Shown: positions 34,901-45,872 of the stretch, piece after piece
Layout of the letters: every line of letters begins with the position of its first letter
Position numbering within the stretch: position 1 is the stretch's first letter
Origin: Thalassia testudinum
Taxonomy: Eukaryota > Streptophyta > Magnoliopsida > Alismatales > Hydrocharitaceae
Assembly: GCA_037157565.1 (NCBI GenBank)
Contig: JAZHRO010000062.1
Coordinates: 4,960,001-5,024,000, forward strand
Length of the DNA stretch: 64,000 nt
Direction: 5' to 3'
Notes under the pieces: model-generated
The model's input: the letters and a program-made list of their open reading frames with translations, nothing else
Databases searched by the model: none
Told to the model about the DNA's origin: nothing
Made by a program: the position numbers and the translations under genes

Positions 34901-37900
34901 ACTTGGCCCTTAATGGACTTCCATGGCTGGTACTTTATATCAAATTCTGCCAACTCTATGGCCCACTTCATTTGCCTGGTTGACCTGGTTGGCTTATAAA
35001 GCATCTGGCGCAAGGGGGTAGTCTGTGAATACAACTATTGTGTAGGCTTGGAGGCATAGGCGGAGCTTTCTAGTGGATGTCACCAAGGCAAGGCCCAACT
35101 TCTCGATCACGGTATACTTTGCTTTTTCCCCTTGGTAAGTTATGCTTACGAAATACACCAATTGTTGTATGTTGTAAAGTTCACATAACAAGATAGCACT
35201 AATCGTCATCATCGAAGCCGCCAGATAAAGGAACAGGGTTTTTGCACCCATGGGGGCTGCGAGGATGGGAGGCTATCGAAGGGACTTCTTAACTTCTTTG
35301 AGGGCTTGCTGGCACTGAGGGGTCCAATGTGTGAGTGAATACCCTTTTCCTTTTTTGATGCATTCAAAAAAGGGGAAACATTTGTCAGAGAATCGAGACA
35401 AGAATCAACCTATGGTTGTGATCCTACCGACCAACAACTGTATTCCTTTTAGGTTTGTTTGGGGGGTCAAGACCATAATCGCCTGGATTTTATCAGGATT
35501 TGCCTCTATTCCCCAGTTGGAGACCATGAAACCTAGGAATTTCCCCGAAGCTACACCAATTGAGTACTTCTCAGGATTCAGGCAAAACCAGGTGGTTCTC
35601 AAAACTTGAAACACCTAGGTTCAATTCTCTAAGTGTTGGGAGAAGTTTAACCCTTTGACAAGCATGTCACCGATATACACCTCAAATGATTTTTCTATTA
35701 AATGGGAAAACACTAGATTTACAAGGCGCTGATAAGTAGCCCCAACGTTTTTCAAGCCAAATGGCATAACTTTATATTGTAACAGGCCCCTATCAGTTAC
35801 AAACAATGTGTAGGGTCGGTCGACAGGAGATAGATTTATCTGGTGATAACCATTGTAGGCATCAAGGAAGGACATGTAAGACTGCCTGCTGCAGGAATCC
35901 ACGAGGGCGTTGATCTTCAACGGGGGGAACTCGTCGTTTGGGCATGCGTCGTTTACATTTGTGAAGTCCATGCACATCCTCCACTTCCCGTTTGACTTCT
36001 TGACCATCGTGATATTAAATAGCCATTTTGGGTAGACGAACTCCTCGATGAAGCCTGTCTCTAGCAGTTTGTCTACTTCTGCAGTGGCCGCCTGTCATTG
36101 CTTAGCTGATTTATGACGCTAAGGTTGCTTGACTACCCGGGAGCCCGGTTGTATATTGAGATGGTGTTCAATTAGAGACGGGTCCACTCCCAACAGGTCA
36201 TTGGCTGACCAAGCGAAAATGTCTGTGTTGGCCCTTAGTAGCATAAGCAACTCGTAGACTTCTTTAGCAGATAGCTCAATTCCTACGTGAACCAATTTAT
36301 CAATTGTATCAGGATACAACTGAATAGCCATGGTTGAAGAACCAGGCTTCATCTCTTGCACAGGTGGCTGAGTAGGGAATTCATCCTCTCGCAAGGTGTG
36401 GACCAAATTCCTCTTCTTCCCCCGTTTGTAAGGCTTAGGGCGAATTCTCTCCATGGATAATTCCGACTCTACGCAAGGTGTAGAAGAGTATGCACTAGAA
36501 GTACGAGGAAGGGATTACCTGGAAGGCATGAGTCGTGAGGCAGCATATGATACTGTCAAAGGCCGCCGTCAGCCCCACCACTACAAAAGTGGCCATCCAA
36601 TTAAGGTGTTTGTCACCATCACATATTGATACCTGTAGGCTGATTTCCCTTTTGGACATCATTTAGTGGTTCCCGAACCCTACTACCGCATGGTTGACAG
36701 GGACAAGTGTTCCTCGTTGAGACCCAATTGCACGAGGATCTTAAGAAAGAGGATGTCCATGGTGCTACCCTCATCTACAAGGAGACGGGGTTGTTGATGC
36801 TCAGCTGGGAGGAGGGTTACTAGCAAAGGGTACGTGTAGACTGTCGAATTTGGTAAGGCGGAGAAGAGCCTTGGGGCAAGTTGCCTGACGAAGCTCCTTT
36901 CTCCCCATTGTAGAGTGGGATATGGCTACCAAGTGGCCCCGTAGGAGGGGCAGCCCCCAGCCCTCCCAGGGGTCCGCGCGTTGCGTTGACATCAAAGATT
37001 ACGCCTATCTGCCCTTCAACTGATCGTTGGGGTGACAGCGTCGGTCGGGGTAACAAGACCCCGATCGCTTGATTTTCCAGCCGCCCCATCTTGAGAGCCA
37101 CCATAACTTGGCAGTGATACTCTTCAAGCGGGAGTTCCAATGGGACCTTCTGCGGGGCCGCTTAGACCCTGGCCTTCATCTCCCCTTGCCCTGAAAGGGA
37201 TATCATGTGGACCCCCTGAACCTACTGGACATTTCCCGATAATAGTCTTCGAGAGCCTTTATGGGGCGTTTCCCCTTGTCTTGGCCCTCATTTCTCTTAA
37301 CAAAATTGTCCAGATTTCTGTGATGGATCTGAGACTCGATTAGATTACACAGGTCGCGGTAATCTTCCGTGTCATGCCCCTGGGCCTGATGGTATTCGCA
37401 GTAAGGCCCAGTCTCCGACTTCTTCTTAAGGGGCTTTGGCCAGGGAAGCAGGTCTTTATCTGTGGACCACACTTACGCCAACACGTCCACCTGATTCACA
37501 GCCAGCGGAGTGTATTCCTCGTAGGGATCTCGCTTGAGTTGACAGGAACCATTAAGCTGATTCCTGTTAAGCTGGTCTTTCAGATCTGAAAAGTTTCCCT
37601 TCCGTTTGTTGAGGCAGTGGCCATTCCTTACCGATATCGGTGCTACTTCGACTAGGATCCTCTTTGCCTCAGGGGAGGTACAGTCCTCGTAGAGTCCATC
37701 CACAACGACTCTGAGAGTGGAAGGAGTCATCCTGCTCGACGAACTTGGTGGCGCTGTCCCACAGCTCCGCCATGTCCTTTAAAGGGAAGTCGTCAATGTC
37801 GTACCAGAACCTCTGAGTCAGCAGTCTTGACTTGAAGTACTAGATAGCTATAGCATCGTAAAGACGCTTGCACTTAAAGTACTAAGTCTTGAATCGGTCC

Positions 37901-40900
37901 AGATAGAACTGGAAAGACTCAGCCTTCCTCTGTTGGATCTCCGAGAGCCTCTCAGGATTATCCCTGACTCGTTGTTGACCAACAAAATACTGGCAAAACT
38001 TGTCGGCCAACTCCTTGAAGCATGTGATTTGCCCCACCGGTAGTTCGATGAACCACTCGTAGGCCATCCTAAATAAGTAGGACGTGAATACCCGGCAAAG
38101 GACCATGTAGGGCATTCGTGGACTAGCATCATTTGCCAGTAGCTTCCTACGAAGATGTTCGCGTTCAACGTTCCATCGTATGGAGCCAAGACAAGCTGCT
38201 TGAACTTCTCGGGAAGAGAGGCGGTCATTACTTCTTCCAAGAAGGGGTACATGGGTACGTATGCCCGAGGCCTCATGCCTCTCATGGCTCAAGTGACTTG
38301 GCGGACGATCTCGAAAAGCAAGCTTCCACCACTGATCACCAAGGGATTAGCCCCCAACTGCTCGTCGAATTCCCGAGGAGGCACGAGGTAGGCCTTTGGG
38401 GGACCAGGAGGGACTTCACCCTTCTAACTACTAAGCTCACACTTCATTTTTTCAAGCTGTTTGCGCAGGCAGGCATTTTCTTCTTCCACAACGCGACGCC
38501 ACTTTAGCTAGTCGTCGATGGGGCTGGAACTTTGGGGTTCTTCTTGCCGAAACTCCGTCCAATCCCTCATCAACCGGATTTCCTGCAGTTGCTCTACCAC
38601 CATTTGCTGGTTAGGCCTTAAGGTCGCCAGTTTCGCATCGTACTCATTCTCCTTTGCTTGCAATGTCAAGGAGAGCATCCTTCGGAGGGCACTCATAACG
38701 GGGGGAACCCTAAGGCACGCTTGGTGGCCATACTTCCTCATCTTTACTCAGCTTGGAGGGCTACCGACGCTTCCTAGACACGAAAATGCTAGACTCTGCC
38801 GGTCCGAGCTTCTTTGAGTAAGCACTAGAAGTGTGACGCGTAAAGGGAGCTATAGCAAGAGGGATGAAGTCGAGAAACATAGTATTGTACGTTTCCCACA
38901 GATGGCACCAATTGATCCAGGCCCTTAGAATAGGAACCTCAAATCAACAAATAAATCATAGAGAAATACAAGCACGAGATTTGATAACTTAGTTCCACCA
39001 GAAATAGGTGTACGTCTAGGGGAGGATGATGCTCCCAATAGGCCCTGATATCTAGGTGTTATAGACTCTTTGTCACTCTCTTCCTCTCAAATTGCGCCCA
39101 AAACAAAAGCAAGTTTACCCGTGGTATTTATAGATTGGGGTTCCCTTGGTTCGCGAGTCTCTTTTCTGTTCCCATGATCTCGGGATCCTAACCGACAAGC
39201 TATCATGAGTCGATTCCGTACTTCATGCAATCTCCTTCCAATGGTGGTTCCAAGCATATCGGTTGATAATCTTCTAGAAAGACCCGCCATTCTGTCAGGC
39301 ATACCAATCCAAGTGAGAGGATTCGTCTTGGGGGATTGGGTTTTTACCATTTGCTAGGCAGCGGATCCTCCGTGCAACCTGACTTATGAGGTGATTTTTC
39401 TACCATCATCATAGACCAAGACCAGGAAACTTCTTTGATGATTGGAATGGAACAAGCAAGGAGTTGGCATAAGAGTGGGGATGCTAACTAAAAAGAATGA
39501 ACGGGAAGATGGACTGTAGAGAATTACAAGATCCAAAGGATTTATGATTGAGACTAACACTGAGGGTTGAGCAAATAGCCACTGTGAACATCAGTGAACT
39601 TTCACGAATATAGTAACCTAGGAAGAAAACAAATTGCTCATAGAAGGTCACAATAATACATTAGGTGATTGGTTATCGCTTAGAGAATATTCTCAGTAGA
39701 GAAAAATGCTAAAAAAAAGGTAACTACATGGCCTTTCTCCTTGGTTCCAACTAGGCATGTGTTAGAGCTCCAAGGCGGTATTGAAGCCACATAGGTCTAA
39801 GGTATGTGTTCTAAGAAACGTGGAACTCATTACGTTGTCCATGAATTGATCTTTAAGAAGGTCAAATATCGAAGGATACATAAGGCAATAGCAACATAGG
39901 GAAAGATGCTAACTGTTAGTTTAAAAGTACTCGTGCCAATTACTTTTTGAAAGCATGCATGTAATTAAGAGCAAATATCATGTTTCTGATAAAGCATGAA
40001 GGATAAGATTATCCATATGCTAAAAAATGAACAGTCTGTGCAAGATAACATTCCAGTATATGTCAAGCACACCAAAAGGGTTTCCTATTTTCTAAGCTGA
40101 ACTTTGATGTAAACTATCAAAATAGTATATAGGTACGCTATTAACACAGAAAATTTTAACATTGTCTTGTAGAATTTCTTGGCATCATTTGAATGTAATC
40201 CTGAAAGGACCTTCCCTAAATGGAAATGCAGGATATGGTCTGTGAATTGGCAGAAAGTAGTGAATTCAGTTTTCTTACCACTATCATGACAAAGACAACG
40301 AAGCTCATTTTGGTCGCAAGATGGCATATGGCCCACAACCGCATACCACCATCCTGTCAAACAAAATAGAATGAGAAAATGTTAAAGATTGAAACGAAGT
40401 AGTAAAATTTTGAACTGGACAATCGTTAGAGATGCTCCTACAGTGTGGACGCAACCAAATAAATACATTAGACTTCCCTGAAAGAAAGAGCAAGTTTATT
40501 GGCACCCAAATAGTGGTGCAACCAAGGAAAAAAAGGAATTTTGGGATAATTGGAAAACAGTGCACATACCATAAGGGAATTCTTTGTTCCTTCTCCATTG
40601 GATCTCGATATGATCACCAGGCTGTAAACTGTTCAAACAGTCAGAAACATGAAGCTCACTTGCAGGAGTATCAACAGGGGAAGCCCTGATCCTGCCCCAA
40701 GTCACTCCATCCTCAACCATTACAGTGCGCCTTCCATGTGGAGGATATCTGCAATTCAATACGTAAGACGTGGCATAAAGCAATATTAGACCAAATTCAT
40801 CTAGCAAAATGTAGCATGCCATGTCAACATTCCAAGAAGGGTTTCCCTTCAATTTCACTAGTCACTTTTGGCCGCAATTTTTTTTTCCCTTGCAGTGGCA

Positions 40901-42294
40901 CTGAAGTTCTATTAAGTTAAGTTTCTAGTTAAGTAACTATTTCCTACAAGATCTTTGTATGCATGAACCTGTTTTATCTTTAAGTTGTATTGATAATGGT
41001 AACAACTGAATATCTCAAAAAAAGAAAAAAAAGGGGGGGACTTTTGCTTAAGAAGACTGTAACCAGAGGTGGCTAAAACTAAATCCAATTATAGAATCAA
41101 CACTATACCTCGCAAAAAAAGTGTCTGTCCGTTTGTCATAACTAAGTTCAGCATCATAACACGATAACATGAACCCCACATGCCCATTCTGCAGTAAAAA
41201 CAAACTTTTTTACTCATCAGCACTTGTTCACTTGCACAAAATGATATTCAAATAAAGCAAAGAAAGACATGAAAGCTGTTCACATGGATTTTGCATAAAT
41301 GGGACTAAAGTATGCCACAAAGCTGTTTGCACTTACTAGAATATTGAAAAAAACTATTCAATCATACATGCCTTTTTTCCTCCGCTATTAACAAGTTGTA
41401 ACGAATTACGGAAAGACAAACCAAACACATTCTAAACAACCATGAAATATACTGATCAAGATACTGGACATAAGTAAAAAGATATCAAAATCGATTGCGT
41501 TTGCCAGGAAGTTTATAAAATCCAAGCGCAAAAACAAGGGATTGGGGTCCATGGATATATACCTCGCGGTTGTATACTTGGGCAGGGAACCAGAATCTGC
41601 CATCCTCCAGAGCCAAATACCGAGACATGATAGAATCAACAGGCAAAGGCTTCCTTGTCTCCTCCCTACCACCAGCGAAATCGCAGCATAGCCAAGAAAG
41701 AGGCCACGAACAAGAGAGCGAGAGCGATTCGATCCATCCTTTCCTCGTCCCTTCACTCAATGGATCATCACCGAGAGATTCCTTCCTCAAGGAGACATCA
41801 CACTGCCACTGCCGACGCGTGGCCTTCCCGACAACAACCCGTCCCCATCTCTCCCTCATGTGCCTCTCCCACAAGCGATCACTCCTGCACCAATCCCTCA
41901 TGGAGCGGCACACGAGCGCCATGTTGCACAACCCATCTGGGGAAAGCCTCCCCAGTATGTTCTCCAAGACCAGATCAGGCAAGTCCAGGGCTGACATCCC
42001 CCCCCCCTCCTCCTCCTCCCCCTCCTCCTCCACACTCTCCACTTTCAGCTGGTTGACCACCTTCTTCTTTATATAACACATATTGGAAAAAGCCCTTCTT
42101 GAGATGATGGCAGCTAATGAGAGGGTGTTGCCCTTCAGCCACTGAATGGAGCAGTGGTACAACTCCTTGCATAGTAACACAAAGACCAATCTCATCTCAC
42201 TTGCCAATGTGGGTAGGTGTTGCAAGGAGGGCAGGAGACTTGATATAAGCAGGAGGAGGAAGAGCAGAGCATAATAAACAAATGGGCAAAGCAT
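28918..42294 (-). CDS. F-box protein (Arabidopsis At2g26850/At2g32560-like), five exons
   Basis: Exons on the minus strand: 42294-41563, 41188-41109, 40748-40570, 40353-40279 and 29105-28918. All junctions are GT-AG and the phases join exactly, giving 417 codons and a TAG stop. Residues 1-30 are strongly hydrophobic ([16 protein letters not shown]). An acidic linker (88-96) precedes the F-box at about 101-146 ([20 protein letters not shown]), which would bind SKP1 in an SCF ubiquitin ligase. The C-terminal part keeps the family's marks: [53 protein letters not shown] and [11 protein letters not shown] chose Met at 42294 because the family starts with a short hydrophobic leader; an upstream in-frame Met exists at 42387. 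No defect is seen. Family naming is from memory; the substrate is unknown. Confidence 0.9.
29272..29276. repeat. Target-site duplication TAGAC (left)
   Basis: TAGAC precedes the LTR start TGATCGAGG. The same five bases follow the other LTR at 39412-39416. Confidence 0.9.
29277..29522 (-). repeat. 3' LTR of the Tat element (shortened)
   Basis: 246 bp, TGATCGAGGCC...CTACCCTCATCA. It lacks about 250 bp present in the middle of the other LTR, between CTTCCTCT and GGGTTTTTACC. Confidence 0.9.
30126..30134 (+). promoter_or_regulatory. TATA box of the antisense gene in the Tat element
   Basis: TATAAATAG on the plus strand, about 79 bases before the first codon of the antisense reading frame. This matches normal plant promoter geometry. 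Confidence 0.6.
30205..32969 (+). pseudogene. Antisense extra gene of the Tat element (gypsy-associated plant protein), decayed
   Basis: The plus-strand reading opens at 30205 with GTG (probably a mutated ATG; SerThrIleThrProGlu follows). It continues to TAG at 30730 through a domain typical of plant gypsy-associated proteins (Pfam Transposase_28-like: [32 protein letters not shown]). After two stops it reaches a plausible intron (31001 GTAAGT to 31073 TTTGCAG). A basic and proline-rich linker follows, then a long helical, coiled-coil part from about 31950 to 32590 ([33 protein letters not shown]), ending at TGA 32967-32969. A 35-bp tandem duplication (31797-31866) disrupts it. The function of this protein class is unknown. 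The gene is convergent with pol. Confidence 0.7.
31797..31866. repeat. 35-bp tandem duplication inside the antisense gene
   Basis: AGGGTTAATCTAAAGAATAT recurs 35 bp later with no change over the unit. It is therefore recent relative to the rest of the element. Confidence 0.85.
33140..38741 (-). pseudogene. Tat gag-pro-pol pseudogene
   Basis: Minus strand from Met at 38741. Gag: a coiled-coil start (38741-38508), [18 protein letters not shown], then [18 protein letters not shown] and FYLDRFKT at 37882. A knuckle-like [17 protein letters not shown] follows (37400s), with Cys changed to Tyr. RT (36007-35621) holds [27 protein letters not shown] and FGLKN. The catalytic box is YIGD instead of YVDD, with the first Asp replaced by Gly. 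RNase H and the second RNase H lie at 35250-34252. Integrase (34110-33140) keeps GMDFVE, VTDNG and EEVSNQTI, then the C-terminal DANWEGPYK. There are many stops and frame changes. It runs in the same sense as the host F-box gene. Confidence 0.9.
38893..38910 (-). other. Primer-binding site of the Tat element
   Basis: The minus strand reads TGGTGCCATCTGTGGGAA, two bases after the LTR end (GGATCA-AT-TGG). The form is usual for Tat elements; I do not assign the tRNA. Confidence 0.8.
38913..39411 (-). repeat. 5' LTR of the Tat element
   Basis: 499 bp, plus-strand TGATCCAGGCC...CTACCATCATCA. It is flanked outside by TAGAC and inside by the primer-binding site. Confidence 0.9.
39412..39416. repeat. 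Target-site duplication TAGAC (right)
   Basis: Identical to 29272-29276. Confidence 0.9.
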
Positions 42295-42990
42295 CGGATG
42301 GTGATGCGAGGGGGACGATATGCCCAGACAGAGGAGGGGAGGGGTCCAATGAGGTTTTTTTTCTTTTTTAAAGCTACCAACAAGCATAGAAAGCAGGATG
42401 GCTCATCGTAAACAAATCAAAAGCAAATCTCCAGGCAAATCTGCAATGGTGAGGGCTGTCCCCAAAAAGTGTGTTGTGGCTGATCAGTAAGTCGAATCCG
42501 ATCGATCAGAAAAGTGCTTCACAGCTCCGTGATGTCAAAAAGCACCGATACCCCGAAGCTTCTTCCCACCTCTGCAGATTAAACTAGGCAAAAAATAACA
42601 CTCCCCAGCAGCAGCAGAAGCAGCAAGAGGAACTCCTACCACCACTGTCATATTAACATGCAAGTGATGGTGGAGGAGTCCACCACAACAAGGGATTTGC
42701 CTAGGGATAATGGAACGGGAGGCCATCTCGTCCCCCTTCCTTGGCCATGGATCGATATTTAAGTGGAAGTGGGGTGGGGCTGCCGCACTTGTGGGTTGCT
42801 CAGAGTAGGTGCAACTAACAACCAAATTAGAATAATGGGCTTTTCTTTGGAAATAAAAAATAAAAAAGATTGGAAACGCCCTCACTTTCGGAGTTTGCCT
42901 GGAATATATATATATATATATATACAGAAAATGTATTCAGAGAGTGTAGCATTTAAAAATATCAAGAAAATTATTAATTTATGACCCAAT
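42295..42990 (-). promoter_or_regulatory. 5' leader and promoter region of the F-box gene
   Basis: About 700 bp with no supported gene. TTAAATAT on the minus strand near 42762-42755 is a possible TATA box, giving a leader of about 430 bases. A 351-bp open frame here (42885-42535) has no recognisable features and starts upstream of that box. An AT microsatellite sits at 42905-42924. Confidence 0.35.
42905..42924. repeat. AT microsatellite
   Basis: About ten AT units, upstream of the F-box gene. Confidence 0.9.
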
Positions 42991-45100
42991 AATCCTCTCT
43001 TTGTTGGATGAAAATGTTTGGTGTGATTTTAGTGGTTTTGATTTTAGTTTTTGTTAATTAATGGATTTTTATGATATTTTTATTGTTAATTTATTTTTTT
43101 ATCCCACACCAATCTTAAGTAGTTTGTTTCCAATAGCCTATATTTATTTTATAAGTACAATTTCATTACAACTCTAACAATTTATATTATCTATAATATA
43201 CATTAATTACAATATATCATAAATGACCACCTAATTTATTACTTAGGTTGTATTACAACATAATTTACTATGATAATGTTACATCTCGTGTATGTATTTA
43301 TTACAACTTACGTTGATCCAGTTACATTGTTAACGTTATTTGATTACACCTAAAATCAACTTATATTACAACAGATTATCTAAGGTACTACAATATTTTG
43401 TTGGTATTCTTTGTATACGTTACATCATTTTGTATCTATTAAATGAATTAATTTAATCAAAACCCACTATGACATATATTTATTGCATAATCCCAGTTAT
43501 ATTACAACTTTAAATATGTTGTATTATAAGTAATACATCATTAAATACAATAACAATGAATTCCCTAACGTCTAATTTCTAATTTTGTATTACAACTTTA
43601 TTTAATGTAATGATGTTACAACTCGATCATCCATTTGTTGCGATATACGTTTTTTCTATTACAACGATAAAGTTTATTTGTTACAATTATACTCAAATGT
43701 TATTACAAATTGTATACTATGTCATCACAATGCTTTTATTATGATTTTAATACATATCATACATTAAATTTAAGCACGAATTTACATATTATGTGTGATT
43801 AATATTATGAAAGTAATTATGTTTTCTTTCTATTTATAGTATATATTAATACTAATTGATTTGATTAGTTGCACTTTTTTATGAATTGATTTCATGAAGG
43901 TATGAAAGACTTTTTTTTTTAACATCCGTCGATCCACGTCGTTGCAAAATCATAAATGATTTTGTTGGTGGTGTTTCTACCATCTGCAAGATTAAGATCG
44001 AATGACCATTACGTAATTTTTTTTTAATATTTTTAAGCACAATATTTTCTACATAAGTCATATATATATATTTGTGTATAATATTTAAAATTTTGTATCC
44101 TTAATTTTCAAATTTTTACTTTAAAATATTACAAGTAAATATATTAGGTAAATTTTACCTAAGTTATAAACAAGAGAGCTTCGCACACTCTTTTCTCTTT
44201 CTATATAAATTTCTTTGTATTATGCTTATAATTTTTACAAATAAGCTAACTTTATAGCCATTGAGTTACATTTTTTTTTGTTAACAAAACCATCACCTTG
44301 ATTTTAGGATATGCACTTAAAATCACCCATTGTTTATGAAATTATCTATTCAAATTTATTAAATTATTCATGGATAATATGTTTATGGTATATTCTTATC
44401 ATTCAAAGGAGAAATAAAAAAACATGTCATGTGTATTATAATTATTCTTTTCACTTGTAATACAAGTTTGTGGTACATATATAAGTATTTTTTCACTTGT
44501 AACAAGTTATTGCACATCTTTTATAGTAAATATTTATAATGCATGTTCAACATATGCATTGGAAGTTAGTTTTTCACTTGTATTATAAGTTTTTGCACTA
44601 TGTTTACAGCAAATACAATGACATTGATCTCATACTATTTTGAAATACAACTTTATGGTTGTAATACAAGTTTAAAGCTAAGCACTAAATGTTTGCATTT
44701 CCCTACCCAAATGATAATGTTTACCATTGGCAGGAGGATAAATAGTTTACAAACCTAAGCAATAAATGTTTGTCTGTATTACAACTACGACACATTTCTA
44801 TTACAAATTAAATCGTACTTATTATTTCGATTCTCAATGTTACAATATGTTTACTATTTTATTGCAAAACACATAGCATTTGTTATAACTCACATGCTTA
44901 TAAATTACAAAAACATATTTATTCTATGTTACAATAATTGTTCTTTATTGTTGCAAGACTTTTTCATTAATTTAATATGTATTTCTTTCTTGTTTTGAAA
45001 GATGATATGGAGAGATTCTTCAAATCTTTATAATTTTTTGGGGAATATATAGCGTTTAAGTTTGTTAAGTAGTAATTTTCATAAATTATTTTTGTATTAC
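42990..45100. repeat. AT-rich stretch with many TTACAA/TTGTAA motifs
   Basis: No gene is supported. More than twenty copies of ATTACAA, GTTACAA or their complements are spread over the stretch. Examples are TTGTATTACAAC at 43247, TTACAACTTTA at 43503 and 43590, CTTGTAATACAAG near 44455 and GTTGTAATACAAG near 44658. Several are palindromic. No terminal repeats were found. Confidence 0.5.
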
Positions 45101-45872
45101 TAACAACATCATCATGTTACTAATTAATTCACCATATAATTATAAAATGTATGTTTGGATTTGATGCAACTACGTCTTACTTTTTATGAATACTTTATTA
45201 TTCAAATGATATGTGTAAATTTTTTTGTCAATTTTTATTGATATCGGTGTATTGTAAAACCACCTTTATTACTTTAGGTGGTATTAATTTTGATCATGTG
45301 ATTTTTATCTAATGATTTTCACATGGTACTCATTCAATAGTTTTTAGGCATTGTGCTCAGTGGATTGAACTCCTATAAATATATATATAATAGAAAAATG
45401 AAAAACACAAATCCATTTCAATTGGTCAATCCACACACCTCATATTTCTAAGAGACACGTGAGCTAGAATATGATGTGCGAATTGAGTTGAGGTTGAAAT
45501 GGTGTGCTGTGATACACATGATAGGGCTTAAAATTCCCACCGTTGCTATTGTTTAAAGGCACTATGGGTGCGACTTTCTCTTGTGTGTGGTGACGTATGC
45601 TACGTGGGGTTCCTATGCTCATTTATTAGTAAAGTTGTGGAGTGTTGCTTCTCTTATATTTATGTTTCTATTGTTTGAAATGGTGCGTGTATATCATGTT
45701 TGTATTGATAAAGCGCATGTGCTTTCACTTATGCTCCCACGCCATTGTTCACGATGAATGATGCTTCCCATGTGTGCTTTCACTTCTCCTCTTGCATTTT
45801 TCTCGAGGCTGAAGTTGTGACAGTGTGCTATATGCTTTCTGTTGTACATGGTGACATGCATATCATTGATGG
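45100..45872. other. Spacer, nothing recognised
   Basis: The first half is AT-rich and the rest is mixed. No gene, repeat end or conserved motif was recognised. Confidence 0.4.

Larger units (their letters stand above)
29277..39411 (-). mobile_element. Tat/Retand-like Ty3-gypsy element with antisense gene
   Basis: 10,135 bp between matching TAGAC duplications. On the minus strand: 5' LTR 39411-38913, primer-binding site TGGTGCCATCTGTGGG, decayed gag, protease region, RT, RNase H, a second archaeal-type RNase H, integrase (ending about 33140), then a convergent plus-strand gene (30205-32969) before the 3' LTR. The second RNase H ([12 protein letters not shown]...[16 protein letters not shown]) and the antisense gene between pol and the 3' LTR are known marks of the Tat clade. 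The LTRs differ at roughly one base in five where aligned, so the insertion is old, yet the host exons around it are intact. Confidence 0.9.
29106..40278 (-). other. Intron 4 of the F-box gene (11,173 bp)
   Basis: The donor is GTAAGA (AGTG|GTAAGA, at 40278) and the acceptor is TTCTTGCAG (ending 29106). Removing the Tat element and one target duplication leaves about 1.03 kb, a normal intron. The junction restores a codon (G|AT, Asp) in the conserved sequence before IVVLEFN. Confidence 0.85.

Noticed and set aside
42535..42885. 116-codon minus-strand frame upstream of the F-box start
   Set aside because: It begins upstream of the likely TATA box and ends before the F-box start. There are no domain features, so it is probably promoter and leader sequence.
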